Part shown: positions 1 through 10,299 of the stretch, in pieces
Layout of the letters: every line of letters begins with the position of its first letter
Numbering within the stretch: the stretch's first letter is position 1
NCBI RefSeq assembly: GCF_018143015.1
Contig: NC_054750.1
Coordinates: 8,584,501-8,648,500, forward strand
Length of the DNA: 64,000 bases
Origin: Lytechinus variegatus
Lineage: Eukaryota; Echinodermata; Echinoidea; Temnopleuroida; Toxopneustidae
Direction: 5' to 3'
Made by a program: the position numbers and the translations under genes
The notes under the pieces: generated by a model
Told to the model about the DNA's origin: nothing
What the model saw: only the letters and a program-made list of their open reading frames with translations
The model's database searches: none

Positions 1-430
1 CAGCCCATCTTTATTACCTTCATTCATTATACCATAAAAGGAAAATAAAACCGTTTGTCAATAAGTTTATATCGTTTTACGTATATACATGTATAATGAG
101 TGTCAAGCACCGGCGAGCGCGAGCTCGATCGAAGATTAATTGTTGAATGGGTGTGAGAGCACCCCACACATGCAGGCACCCAACATCCTTCAACAACCCC
201 CCCCCCCCCCTCACGATAGCTCACTCTACACTACTTCACTCTAATATTTTAGAGGAAACAAAATAAAAACCCCACCCTCACTCTTGTTCTTCTGCATGCA
301 CACCGATCCCCCCCCCCCCTCCTTCGGATCACCCCCAATATACCTCATCCTGCTCCTCCGATTTTACCCTAGTTCACCGACACTCTTCATCAAACGGCAA
401 CCACCACCATTTGACATACCCCAACGCTCC
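1..430. other. Non-coding, poly-C rich
   Basis: No gene is seen. Homopolymeric C runs occur at about 197-210 and 309-320 in a CA/CT-rich context. This is probably intronic or flanking sequence of the minus-strand transgelin/calponin-like gene. Confidence 0.5.
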
Positions 431-434
431 TGCA

Positions 435-1260
435 CCTAGGTCAAGGGGTGGATCCAGGGGGGGGGGGATTTCAGCCATATTTTCCCCGATCTTCCGCTCG
501 AAGTTGATTTTTGTTTGTTAATTTGAATTTAATTATTGAAGTAATATTGTAATAATCCAATAAGCCTTAATAGAGCGCGAAATATGTTAATGTTATAGCA
601 TGAAACTGGACATTTCGAGCAGTTTTCTGATAATGAATAGGATGCATGAGTTAATAATATATTTTCAACAATCAATGCGAGCGCAAAATACCGAGCCGAA
701 ATTTTGCTTACTGTCAGGAAATGGGTATTTTAAGTAGTTTGTTGTAGAATTAATAGTGTGATATTCGTACATAAATCGATCACTAATCAAAATGCAAGCA
801 TGAAGCGCTGACTGATACGTTTTGACAATCAGACCTGAATAAGGATATTTTGAGAACTTCATGGAATACACGATAGCAATAGGTACTTGACAAATCATAT
901 TTTGCGAGCGCGCAGCGCGAACAGAAAATGTTAATTTTCAGACCATAAAACTGACATTTTTACAGAGCACTTTTTAAAACTCAAATATAATGATGAAATT
1001 TCGATTTCCGAGCTAAAATATGTATTGACTTAAAAAATTGAACTTGATATTTCAAGCTCCATATTGAGCAAGATATGTTGTATCGTGACGTGAAAGATTT
1101 TTTTTCCAACTCTCCCCTTCATTCTATTCACTCTTCTTCCTCTTTTTTCTCGTCATTTTTTCCCTTCTTTTTTCTTTCTTTCCCCCTTTCCCCCATTTTT
1201 TGCTCCTAATAGGGGGACTTGAGGCACTTACCCCCCCCCCCTGGAGCCGCCTGTGGATGA
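435..1260 (-). repeat. Dispersed repeat of the GCGAGCGC family
   Basis: Read from 1260 downwards it starts CACAGGCGGCTCCAGGGGG, passes a pyrimidine/purine-rich block, and enters degenerate units of about 85-110 bp. Each unit holds a GCGAGCGC(A)AAGCGCGAGC-type palindromic core followed by text like AAACTGGACATTTTAAGCAC. The same arrangement appears in the opposite orientation at 4150-5480, so this is an interspersed family and not unique sequence. A related G-tract start (GGATCCAGGGGG) lies at 449-470. The family name is unknown to me. Confidence 0.6.
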
Positions 1261-1344
1261 TGTCACATATATATGAGAAAAGGATATACCCCCTCTCTTC
1301 TCTGATATTCCAAGTAGAGGAAAAAGGAGGAAGAAAGAAACACA

Positions 1345-2080
1345 AAGATGAAAATGAAAGTATGAATTTCTATTAATATAATTCAGTTTATAAATGTTAA
1401 TGATTTTTTTATTGCATGTTGGGACCCTGCATGCCTACAAGCAATTCTAAGGTTATCCCTCCATTAATGGAGGCCCCATTTATCATAGACCTATCATATT
1501 GAAATGTATGCTAAATTTAAAAGATGGAAATGAATGAACTGAAATCAAAATTGAAGTAACAGGAAGATGCGAAGGGCTGCGCTGTGTAATAATACCTATA
1601 ATCAGAAAAAAAGACTGGCCTATATTTCACAGTCAGACCAACACAAACCGATTGATCGGTGGTTTGTTATTGAAACATTAATTTGAAGGAGAAAATGACG
1701 TCACGATGCATGGACGAGGTCATCTCGAGCGATAGCTGCATTCTGCAAATCTTCAACGTTGGCTCGACCATCGACATATCATAATATAATAGCAGACCCC
1801 TTTTTTCACTGATCAATGACAGATAATACGGCTCCCTTCTCAATCTCAAAACATTTTAAGCAAAATAGGTATTGATCATATCCGATTATGCATGCATTGT
1901 ATAGTACTCGATCACAGCTCACTGAATAAGCACAGATATCGTACGAGTGGACAGTGTCAACACAAGAGAGAGTGCGGATAGAGTGAGAAAAGGTCCCGCT
2001 ACCCGTTCATATACTACATACATGCTATTTTGCTGATATTGAAATGAACAGAAACCGTCCATAGTACATGCAGTAATGAT
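1345..2080. other. Non-coding, probable intron of the transgelin/calponin-like gene
   Basis: No coding exon was recognised on either strand. There is a TGACGTCA palindrome at about 1696, otherwise AT-rich sequence. By position it belongs to the first intron of the minus-strand gene. Confidence 0.4.
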
Positions 2081-2087
2081 AGCTTAC

Positions 2088-2132
2088 CGCCAATTCAGCA
2101 GTCATTCCAAATCCCTTTGGTCGGTTTGCCAT
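2088..2132 (-). CDS. First coding exon of a transgelin/calponin-like gene (partial, rest outside window)
   Basis: Read on the minus strand, the ATG at 2132-2130 sits in a perfect Kozak context (CACCATGG). It opens 15 codons, MANRPKGFGMTAELA, and is followed directly by a splice donor, GTAAGC, at 2087. Transgelins and calponins are actin-binding muscle and cytoskeletal proteins. They start with a very similar stretch (MAN-R/K-x-P/G-x-x-Y/F-G-hydrophobic-S/T-x-E) and have an early intron, so both sequence and gene structure fit. The exon ends in phase 0. I found no following exon (start of the calponin-homology domain) between 1 and 2087, so the remaining gene should lie left of the window. The call rests on a 15-residue match and is probable, not certain. 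Confidence 0.68.
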
Positions 2133-2440
2133 GGTGATTTTTCTTCCTTCTTTGTGAAGTTAGATTCAGTATAATTATACGTAGGTCTAGCTGGTCAAGT
2201 CAGTGCCGTTGCTGCGTGTTAGAAACTACCTGTTTCCGAATACCGGGGGTGGGCGTGGCGATAACTGTTCGCTCGGCTCCCAGCTGTAGTGCAGTGCTGT
2301 ACAGTTGATCCCGGGCAAGCAAGGTCACTCAACAAGTACTTCGAATGACGTCACAATAAGACATATCGGGTATCGGTTGTAAGTAAGTTATCAGTCTACT
2401 GGGCAAACCCTTCACTCGAGTTAAGGGTCTGAATGAATCA
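2133..2440 (-). promoter_or_regulatory. 5' UTR and putative promoter of the transgelin/calponin-like gene
   Basis: This is the region immediately upstream of the minus-strand start codon at 2132. It is more GC-rich than its surroundings. It contains a consensus CRE palindrome TGACGTCA (2346-2353), a CAGCTG E-box at about 2281, and a GC/KLF-type block GGGGGTGGGCGTGGC at about 2244-2258. I see no clear TATA box or CArG box, and the transcription start is unknown. The motifs are seen directly; promoter function is inferred from position. Confidence 0.4.
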
Positions 2441-2489
2441 GAATCAGGGTACTAATGGATAATTCGTTTTTCATACCCGTTCAGCGTAC

Positions 2490-2800
2490 AGCGAAAACGG
2501 AAATCAGTACGTGGTTCGGTCTTTGAAAACAAAAAACGAAATCACAGCGTGAAAAACCGTGCTGTGATTTCGTTTTTGTTGATCTAAAACAGAATATTAA
2601 AATCAGAAACGTTTTGGGCTCTTTCTGATTTCTCATTTTATATTTGTGTTTTTATGTATCGAAAACAAAATCAGAACACGCTTTCCGCTCTGTGATTCCG
2701 TTTGGAAAAACGGAAACAGCGAAGACGAGATCAGAGACTCCCTTTTCCACTTCCTGCACCGTGATTTCGTTTTTTTTTATTTGAATGTGTCATGCCTTAT
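2490..2800. repeat. Imperfect palindromic AT-rich repeat with AAATCAGA/CGTTTT motifs
   Basis: A motif of the form GAAATCACAGCG...CGCTGTGATTTC recurs in both orientations (for example about 2539-2573, then degenerate copies to about 2775). It can form a strong local stem. No ORF of interest. Confidence 0.45.
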
Positions 2801-2903
2801 GTATGCGTGGGGTGTTGACACACTTTTGTTGATCAAAGTTTCAATCGGGGTCTGCAGACTACGTGATGACGCTGTCTCCTGAATTCCGATTTTTGAGTTT
2901 CTA

Positions 2904-3309
2904 AAGCCCCCGTCACACTTATTCCGAATCAAGCAGAATTGGCCGGAATGAAAGGACTATTGTTTGACCACCAGTTGGTCATTTAAAACTACTTCGAACA
3001 CCGTTCGAAATTACCCCTCGAATGTTTTGAACATGACCAAAACCTTCTGGTCGGCCAAAAGATATGACAAAAATATTTCGAATGCACTCAGAATGCAGTC
3101 AGAATATTTAGAATGCGCCGAGAATGTCCAAGAATGTAGCACGAATTATCAATCTGACTCAATTGCGGTTCATTTTGACTAGTGTAAGATTCACCTGGTC
3201 AATTTGAATAAATAAGTTCCTCTCAAAAATGTTTAGATTTTTTGAATATTTGTTTCGTTCCAGTTTCTGCTTCATACCTGCTGATTCCGAATAAGTGTGA
3301 TGGGGGCTT
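2904..3309. mobile_element. Fold-back MITE, ends AAGCCCCCGTCACAC
   Basis: The left end AAGCCCCCGTCACACTTATT and right end AATAAGTGTGATGGGGGCTT are reverse complements with a single difference. The similarity continues inward (CCGAATCAGCAG-like text). Length is about 406 bp with no coding capacity, as expected of a miniature inverted-repeat element. Confidence 0.7.
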
Positions 3310-3589
3310 AAATAAATTACCCAGATTTGTTTATCGAGGCCATGGATGTCAGTCCCCGGTGCAGGGGCGGCAGAACAAAGTTAAAAGTGTGTGTGTGGGG
3401 GGGGGGCACAGGGATAAGAGGGCACCATTTCTTTCCAAAAGGGCACTATCTAAAAAATAAAATAAAAAAACAGTGGCATAATGAGCCCAAAAAATGAGGG
3501 GGATAGATATTTCGTATCATGTAAATTTATAGGAAGTTGCGAGCAAAGCGTGTGAGCAAAAAAAAATCGAAATTTTCATGACAAAACTC

Positions 3590-4150
3590 CAATTTTATGA
3601 CAGATTTTGCCAATTAATATCATATTTCACCCTTCTCTCTTTCCTTTTCTCCTTTTTTTTCTTGGTAGTGAATGATTTGGGGAGGAGGTAAGAGCCACCA
3701 AAGCCCCCCCCCCCATATGTACGACGTCTGCGTATTTACCCCACTCACATGACTCATGAAACTTTGATAAGGCACGTAGGATTTTCCTTACAAATTTTTT
3801 TTCCTTCATGAGGAAAATAAAAATTAGTCCTGTTTCAAAGGAGCACTTGTTACCACATAAAATGGGTCCTTATCTGGTGAAAATATGAGAAAGGGCACCT
3901 ATAAGAAGGCAAAGGGGAACTTGCAAACGGCACAAAACGGGTAAGTAATCTAGAAAATAATATCATATTTCAACCTTCTCGCTTTCCTTTTCTCTTTTTT
4001 TTCTTGGTCGTGAAAATTTGGAGAAGGGGCAAGAGCCTCCCAAGCCCCTCCCCCATATGCACGATACTGATTATCTACCCCATTCACATGGCTCATGAAA
4101 CTTTAATTGGGCAAGTAGGATTTTCCGTACACTTTCTTCAAAAGTGACAA
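3590..4150 (+). repeat. Two direct copies of a G-rich dispersed repeat
   Basis: Segments at about 3611-3810 and 3955-4145 are diverged copies of each other: TATCATATTTCA, then a pyrimidine run, CTTGGT, then GGGGAG...CAAGAGCC..CCAAGCCCC, and then CTCATGAAACTTT..GGCA.GTAGGATTTTCC. A third relative lies near 47690-47830. Non-coding. Confidence 0.55.
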
Positions 4151-5480
4151 ACATAGGCGGATCAGGAGGGGTCAAGTGGCCCGGGCCCCCCTAAAAGGAA
4201 AAAAAAGTGGAAAGAAGGGAAAAACAAAAAGAAGGAAAAAGAGAGGAGAGAAAAGTGGAAACGTATAAGAAGAGGAAGACGAGAGTCTGGAATAAAATAA
4301 GATGAGGAAAGATGAGGGAATTTAAAAAAAATTCGCTCGCGCTTCGCGCTCGCATTGCCTCTTAGGTGACTTACATATCTTACTCAATACTGAGCTTAAA
4401 ATATCAAATTTTGAAGTTGATATATAATACATATCTAATCTCGGAAATCGGACTTTCATTATTTTCTTTGATTTACAACTTGATTTTTAAAAGGTGCTCT
4501 GTAAAATGTCTGTTTATGGTATAAATATTAACATTTTCTGCTCGCACTGCGCGCTCGTAAAATTTTGATTAATCAGGTACGTATTATTTTCGTGTAATCC
4601 ATAAAGTTTTTAAAATATATCCCTTTTCAGGTCTGATCGTCAAAACGTATCAGCTAGCGCTGCACGCTCGCATTTTGATTGGTGAGGTACGTATATCTCA
4701 ATATATATTTTATAAAAAACGACTTAATAAAATCCCCATTTCATGACAGTTTATCAAAAATTTCGGCTAGCAATTTACGCTCGCATTGATTATTGAAAAT
4801 TTAACTCATGACCTTTATTCATAATAGCTTCATAATAGCAGAAGTACTTTAAATATCCAGTTTTTAGGTCATAAGATTAACAGATTTTTTGCTCTCATGA
4901 GGCTTATTAGATTAATAAATAAGATATTAATTTAATAATCGAATTGTCCCTTTTTTTCAGAATGGAATATCAACAGTTTTCATCTCGCGCTTAGGAAGAG
5001 AAATAGTTATTTCATATGATGACAAAATGTTCATAGGGTCCATTTCAATGAGAGTGCGAAGCTCGAGCTAAATTTTGTGCACTAAACCTAAAAATTGAAC
5101 ATCAATAATGATAATAACATACATTTATATAGCGCCATCTATCTAGAGGCGCATTGTTTTGTATTCTATTGCTTGTATTTTTCATTCTTAACAGTTTTTG
5201 TTAGCATGAACATGATAGGTATGTAATCAGACAATTGCTATCGCGGGCGCAAAGCGCGAGCTAAAATATTGTGATATTCCGACTCAAAACTGGACAATTT
5301 AAACACTTTTTGTAATCATGAACAGAATGGGTATGATGCGAGCGCAAAGCAAGAGCGAAAATCTTTTCATATTTTGACCTAAATTTGGTGATTCTAAGCA
5401 CTGATTGTAATCATGAACAAGATGCAAATATCTCACCAACCAATTTATTCGATATTGCAAATATATAAGGCGGGAGCTGA
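4150..5480 (+). repeat. Dispersed GCGAGCGC-family repeat (plus-oriented copy)
   Basis: It starts GGCGGATCAGGAGGGG, followed by a purine-rich tract. From about 4330 it consists of degenerate tandem units containing CGCTCGCGCTTCGCGCTCGC or related cores and stretches ending ATCATGAACAAGATG. The inverted counterpart lies at 435-1260. The series is interrupted at about 5100-5160 by a SINE-like tail. Confidence 0.6.
5100..5160 (-). repeat. Truncated SINE 3' tail
   Basis: The motif ATAATAACATACATTTATATAGCGCC followed by GAGGCGC resembles the 3' end of the SINE at 25013-25293 (ATAATAATA..TATTTATATTGCGCAC...AAGGCGC). Only the tail is present. Confidence 0.4.
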
Positions 5481-5680
5481 AAATATTTGATTTACTTGCC
5501 TAACTGGGATTTTCCAAGGACTGTTTTGATGGTTTTCACGCTGCATTTCCTTAATCCCATATTATCTTCTTTCGATTCACACTGTCTTTCTTAACCCGAT
5601 ACTAATGATTATTTTGTCTGTGTCAATGGTCATGATGGTAGTCTAGTGTAATGATGGTTCTGTGAGATATGAAATACCAA

Positions 5681-6122
5681 GCCAGTTCGTAGTTCCTTTC
5701 TGCGCATGATCAAAAGATTCTACGCATGATCAGAAGAAGGTCATTTGTACTAAAGTGACATGGCGCTTTAAAATCTAATGAGATAAGCACCAACTTTGAT
5801 GTCTTGATTATTCAAACATACTTTTGAATTGTCGTTTTCATTTACATCCACAAAAAACAACAATGCTTCCACGAACGACTGGTATTTCACAGTTTGTCAA
5901 GTACATTGTGCAACATGCTAAGATATGTATTCAAAGTAGGAATGCAACAAATACCTTCATAAGTGTTCATTGGTGTACTATTCTAGTCACCTGGTCTATT
6001 CCATTTCTTCATCCTGCTATGTAAGGCAAGCTTACGTAATATCTTGCTTTGAAATCTGCCTATCATGATGAAAGAAATGAAAGGTCATTTGACCAAAATT
6101 GCCCATGAAGTACGAACTGGTC
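5681..6122 (+). mobile_element. MITE with CCAGTTCGTAGTTC termini, copy 1
   Basis: The ends are inverted: GCCAGTTCGTAGTT at 5682 and GTACGAACTGGTC ending near 6122. A full reverse-complement copy lies at 39955-40412, sharing the internal sequence as well (including the shadow ORF at 5824-6024). Non-coding. Confidence 0.65.
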
Positions 6123-6229
6123 TATTAATACCCATGCATGTTTGTTTGGTTTGGTTGTTATGTGTTCGCTTGTGCAGAGGTGTGTTTCATTCCATGTTAA
6201 TGTTGATGCTAAGGTGCATGAAAATAATT

Positions 6230-6715
6230 AAAAGAAACCGCTAAGAAACTCACTCATCACCACTGAAAAAGAAAAGTGACTTTTAATATTGTATCATTTT
6301 GCAACTTTTGAATTTTGACCTTGCCCCCACATATAAATAAACTACACCTCCATGTGAACCATAATCACATCCTGTAGGGTATCATTTTAAAGAAAATTAA
6401 ATGATCTATTCATCGATATTAATTAGACATAATATTTACTAAAAGTCGATGAGGAATTGTTGGTCAAAGTCAAAAGAAACCACTGAGAAACTTACTCATC
6501 ACCACGAAAAAAAGAACAGTGACTTTCAATATTGTGTCATTTTGCAACTTTTGAATTTTGACCTTGCCCCACATTTCAAAGCACTGCACCTCCATGTGAA
6601 CGATAATCATATAATTTAGGGTATTAAAGAGAATTAACTGTTCTATTCATTGATATTTATTACACATTGATATTTCCTAAAACCGAGGAGGGATTATCGA
6701 TCAAACTCAGATTTC
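6230..6715 (+). repeat. Tandem duplication, unit 242 bp, two copies
   Basis: The sequence starting AAAAGAAACCGCTAAGAAAC at 6230 is repeated from 6472 (AAAAGAAACCACTGAGAAAC). The two copies stay similar through TTGACCTTGCCCC..ACAT to TCGA..AG.AATTGT. Divergence of about 15 percent suggests an old duplication. Confidence 0.7.
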
Positions 6716-7189
6716 CAAACTTTTTTTCGAGGACTGTTGGTGGTAAGACCCTTTTCAGATTTTCCTGTTTTGGAGCCGGAGGTTCGCCATTGTCGCCTTG
6801 CAGTCATGGTAACGCGTCTTAGATGCGTCTTTTACAGTGCGCTTCCTCCACCTTAAGCGCGTTGATTTCTTTGAAAGGTGAGTTTCACAATCCGTATGCT
6901 CATGAACAGACGTGTTTTTCACGACTGTTTCAGAAACGGATTTTGAATTCTCTTTTTTTGTCACATCATAGGCACTGACGAAGAGTGTGACTTTACCTTT
7001 CATTTTTAGGGCTATGCGCCTTTTAAAATCTACTATTTATTTCTACGGCATTTTCTAAACCATTTGTGATTATTTCATTCCATATGCCGAAACAGACTAT
7101 TTTTGTTATATATAATATATATATATGTATAATTAAAGTGGGAATGTTCTGCTCAGAGTTGGTCCAATGAATAGTTAAAACAGAAATAT

Positions 7190-7242
<53 letters not shown>

Positions 7243-7245
7243 GCA
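7190..7245. repeat. (TA)n and (CA)n microsatellite
   Basis: A run of TA dinucleotides of about 36 bp is followed by a short CACACACGCACG stretch. Confidence 0.85.
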
Positions 7246-7498
7246 CACACACGCACGTATACAAAATCATTGGCGGCGGAACCCAAAGAATTTAAGGGGG
7301 GGGGGGTCTACCTGAAAAATTTGGGATGGACACAGGTAAAAATTTGGACAAGCAAAAAAAAAGGTTATCAAGCAAAATTGTAGGGGGGGAACCCAAAAAC
7401 GTTATTTATGGGGGACGCAGTAAACGAAATTGACAAGCAAAAATAAAAAGAAAGAAATAAAATGATCAACAGGAAATATGTACAATACATACAGGAGG

Positions 7499-8061
7499 GA
7501 CAGCCCGGGGGGGGGGGCACTTACATTGACGAGTGGATACCATGCGCGACCAAAAACACGTAAAAAGGATGTCTTTTTCACGATAGGGCACGTTAAGTAC
7601 GTAACGTGATAAGGGTGTCAAAAACACAAAAATAATGAAAAAAGGGTATCTATTTCGCTAGGAAAATTACGTGTTTAGGGTCGAATTTGCGGGGATGATA
7701 AACCAAAATTAAAATGTTGTATAAAGGATTCCCTTTTGCCCCAATACTTCGTGTTTAGAGTCCGATTTGCGCGAGGTGTAGAAGGTGGGGTCGTACTAAA
7801 CCAAATAAGGTAAAGCCGACGACCGAAGGACCCGTAACAATAAAACATTTCTGTACTTGTTTAGGGGTTCATTTCAGGGATATTTGCCAAGAGTATCGTT
7901 TTGTTTCTAATACTTGTTAAGGGTAGGGTTTCACACGCCCATACTTGTTAAGGGGTGCATTTTCAGAATATGGAAAATACGTGTTAAGGGTGCTTTTCGA
8001 GACCCCATGGTCGCGCATGGTATCCACTCGTGAATGGAAGTGGCCCCCCGGGAGTGACAGC
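7499..8061. mobile_element. Fold-back MITE with GAGTGGATACCATGCGCGACC subterminal repeats
   Basis: Left sequence CACTTACATTGACGAGTGG followed by ATACCATGCGCGACC is matched in reverse complement at the right end. The outer ends are CCCGGGGG tracts. Inside are diverged short repeats of ACGTGTT(A)AGGG in both orientations. About 560 bp, non-coding. Confidence 0.7.
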
Positions 8062-8255
8062 TTATCATCACAATCCAATGACAAATGAGAAAACTCGCTC
8101 AACCGAAGGTCTGTGCTGATTCGTACTTGCCTCCACATAAAGAAGAAGAACAGAGAACCACCGGATCATGAAATGCAACCATTACCGCCAACCGAGGACT
8201 CCACTAACTTCAGTGTTCTGATGAGCTGCCCGTGATCGAGGTGTGAAACCACCCG

Positions 8256-9667
8256 GGGAGCGTTTCATAAAAGGACTTGTCCAACGTTTTATCCGACATG
8301 TACAGTTTTATCCCACAGTTACTATGGTAACAGTGCCTCTCAGCCAATTATTATCAAGGCAAGTTGTCAGACCTGACAACTTGTCGGACGAAAATGGAAA
8401 ATGTTGATGAAATTCTGATGCTCCAGAAGCCAGAGGTGAGAGGATTTTTTTTATTATTAATGCAACTACTCATAATAATATCACCACTACTACTGCTACT
8501 AGGCCTGGTACTACTATAGTAGATAATAACATCAATAAAAAAACAAAACCAGAGGTGAAGCTGGAACGCAATTCTAGTTTCTAACAGTCGAATCAGTCTT
8601 TCGTGGGCGTATAATGTACTTTTTTAAATACAGCATTATTTTGTTGCATTGTCTGTTTCTCGCAAACTCGATAGGGTTTCATACTAGTCAAGTTAAAATT
8701 TTTAAAGGGAACCCACCAGGCGCGGTTCTAAACCATTTCATACTTTCATAGCGGTAGACTTGAGCAAGGAGTTAGGCCTACCTGCCTGACTAGAGGGAGT
8801 GGATCGACGGTCTGGCAAGAAAATGGTAAATGCCGGGCCAACCCGTCCGCCAATATTGTGAGATTTAGACCCAAAACCAGGAAATTTGATCCACTTTTTG
8901 TAAGCACGATTGTAACCAAAGATACTTTAATTTTGTTCAAAGTCTTGCCTCAAATTTTATCAAAAAGAGAATTTTTTCATATTGGTTGGTTCATATTCGA
9001 ACCCCAAACCTTGCCGTGATTGTATGCGCAAGGATTATCCCAGTTATGATGGTTACCATTGGTTACACGGGCCGTTGTCAATTATGCTATACTATTTTGA
9101 CGCCGGAGAGAAAAATTGGTTGGCATGGTAGGAGAAAAAAATCGTAAACGGGCGACAAACCAACAAAACACTTTAGAACTTCATTATTTTGACATTCATT
9201 ATGTTTTACTTTCTTACAATAAATTTATTCGCTGACATTCATTCATCATTATAGAACTGCAATAAACATGTACAGCAACGGTGTTGTTTTATCATATTTT
9301 TTTTTAGCAGGATGGATGTTTTTCTCAGTATCATGAGCAAAAGCGACGGGGACGGATTCTACAACAGGGAATATCTATTGAACATGCTCTTCAAATCACA
9401 TGCAATGAACTGCTGAGAGGTCTTTGTCGAAAATTGGTGAAACGAGGCAGCTGTTCGTCGTCAGATTGTGAGCTGATGGAAAATTGCGAAAATGTCGTTT
9501 GTCCAGAGTCCTGAGGAGTGTTTCATCGGCATTTTTGTCCGTTAAATTGTCAGATCTGACAACTTTCCTTGATTTTGATTGGCTTAGAAGCACAGTTCCT
9601 ATGGTAACTGTCGGATCAAATGGGACTTGGATAAAACGTCCGACAAGTTCCTTCATGAAACGCTCCC
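8256..9667. mobile_element. Long-inverted-repeat DNA element, ends GGGAGCGTTTCAT
   Basis: The left end GGGAGCGTTTCATAAAAGGA and right end TTCATGAAACGCTCCC are inverted. Homology runs inward about 150 bp (CTATGGTAAC, GTCAGACCTGACAACTTGTC motifs on both arms). The middle (about 8420-9480) shows no transposase ORF, so the element is non-autonomous. I see no convincing target duplication. Confidence 0.65.
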
Positions 9668-9719
9668 AAGGACTGAACTACTATTTTGATTCACCGATTT
9701 TCGACGACCTCATCATTAA

Positions 9720-10292
9720 AGGAAACCAGAACCCAAGGAGAGTATCAATCTTTTTGGAAAGAGTAAAATGAGAGGAACAATTGTAAAAAGTTTCATCAAA
9801 ATTGGTCATGAAATAAGCAAGTTATGGACGTTTAAAAAATCTTGTTATACTTTCTATGGGGATCCTCAAATTGGCAAACGTGCTTCAAAATTGCTGATTT
9901 TGTGGACAACTCTAAATTTGATTTGTACACAAATGTTATGATTTTCCCCTTTATTTTACATATATTATATTATCTCCTGACCTGGACATATTTGGTGTGA
10001 ATTTTATTTTCCCATGATATATGTTGTGCTCAGAAGGAGGCAAGATGCAATTTGAAAGATAATTAGGAAAATCTGAAAAATTGTGTACAAAACGAATGGT
10101 AAGTTGTCCACAAAATCAGTCATTTTGAAGCACGTTTGCCAATTTGAGGATCCCCATGGAAAGTGCAAAAAAGACCTTTTAAACGTTCATAACTTGCTTA
10201 ATTCATAACCGATTTTGATTTTTTTTTCATTGTTCCTCTCATTTTACTCTCTCCAATAAGATTGCTATACTCTTCTTAAGTTTTGGTTTCCT
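9720..10292. mobile_element. TTAA-flanked fold-back element
   Basis: The termini AGGAAACCAGAAC and GTTTTGGTTTCCT are inverted. They are flanked on both sides by TTAA (9716-9719 and 10293-10296), and the arms pair over roughly 230 bp, for example CTCAAATTGGCAAACGTGCT against its complement. A TTAA target is typical of piggyBac and Kolobok groups. There is no ORF, so it is a non-autonomous element. Confidence 0.75.
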
Positions 10293-10299
10293 TTAAGGG

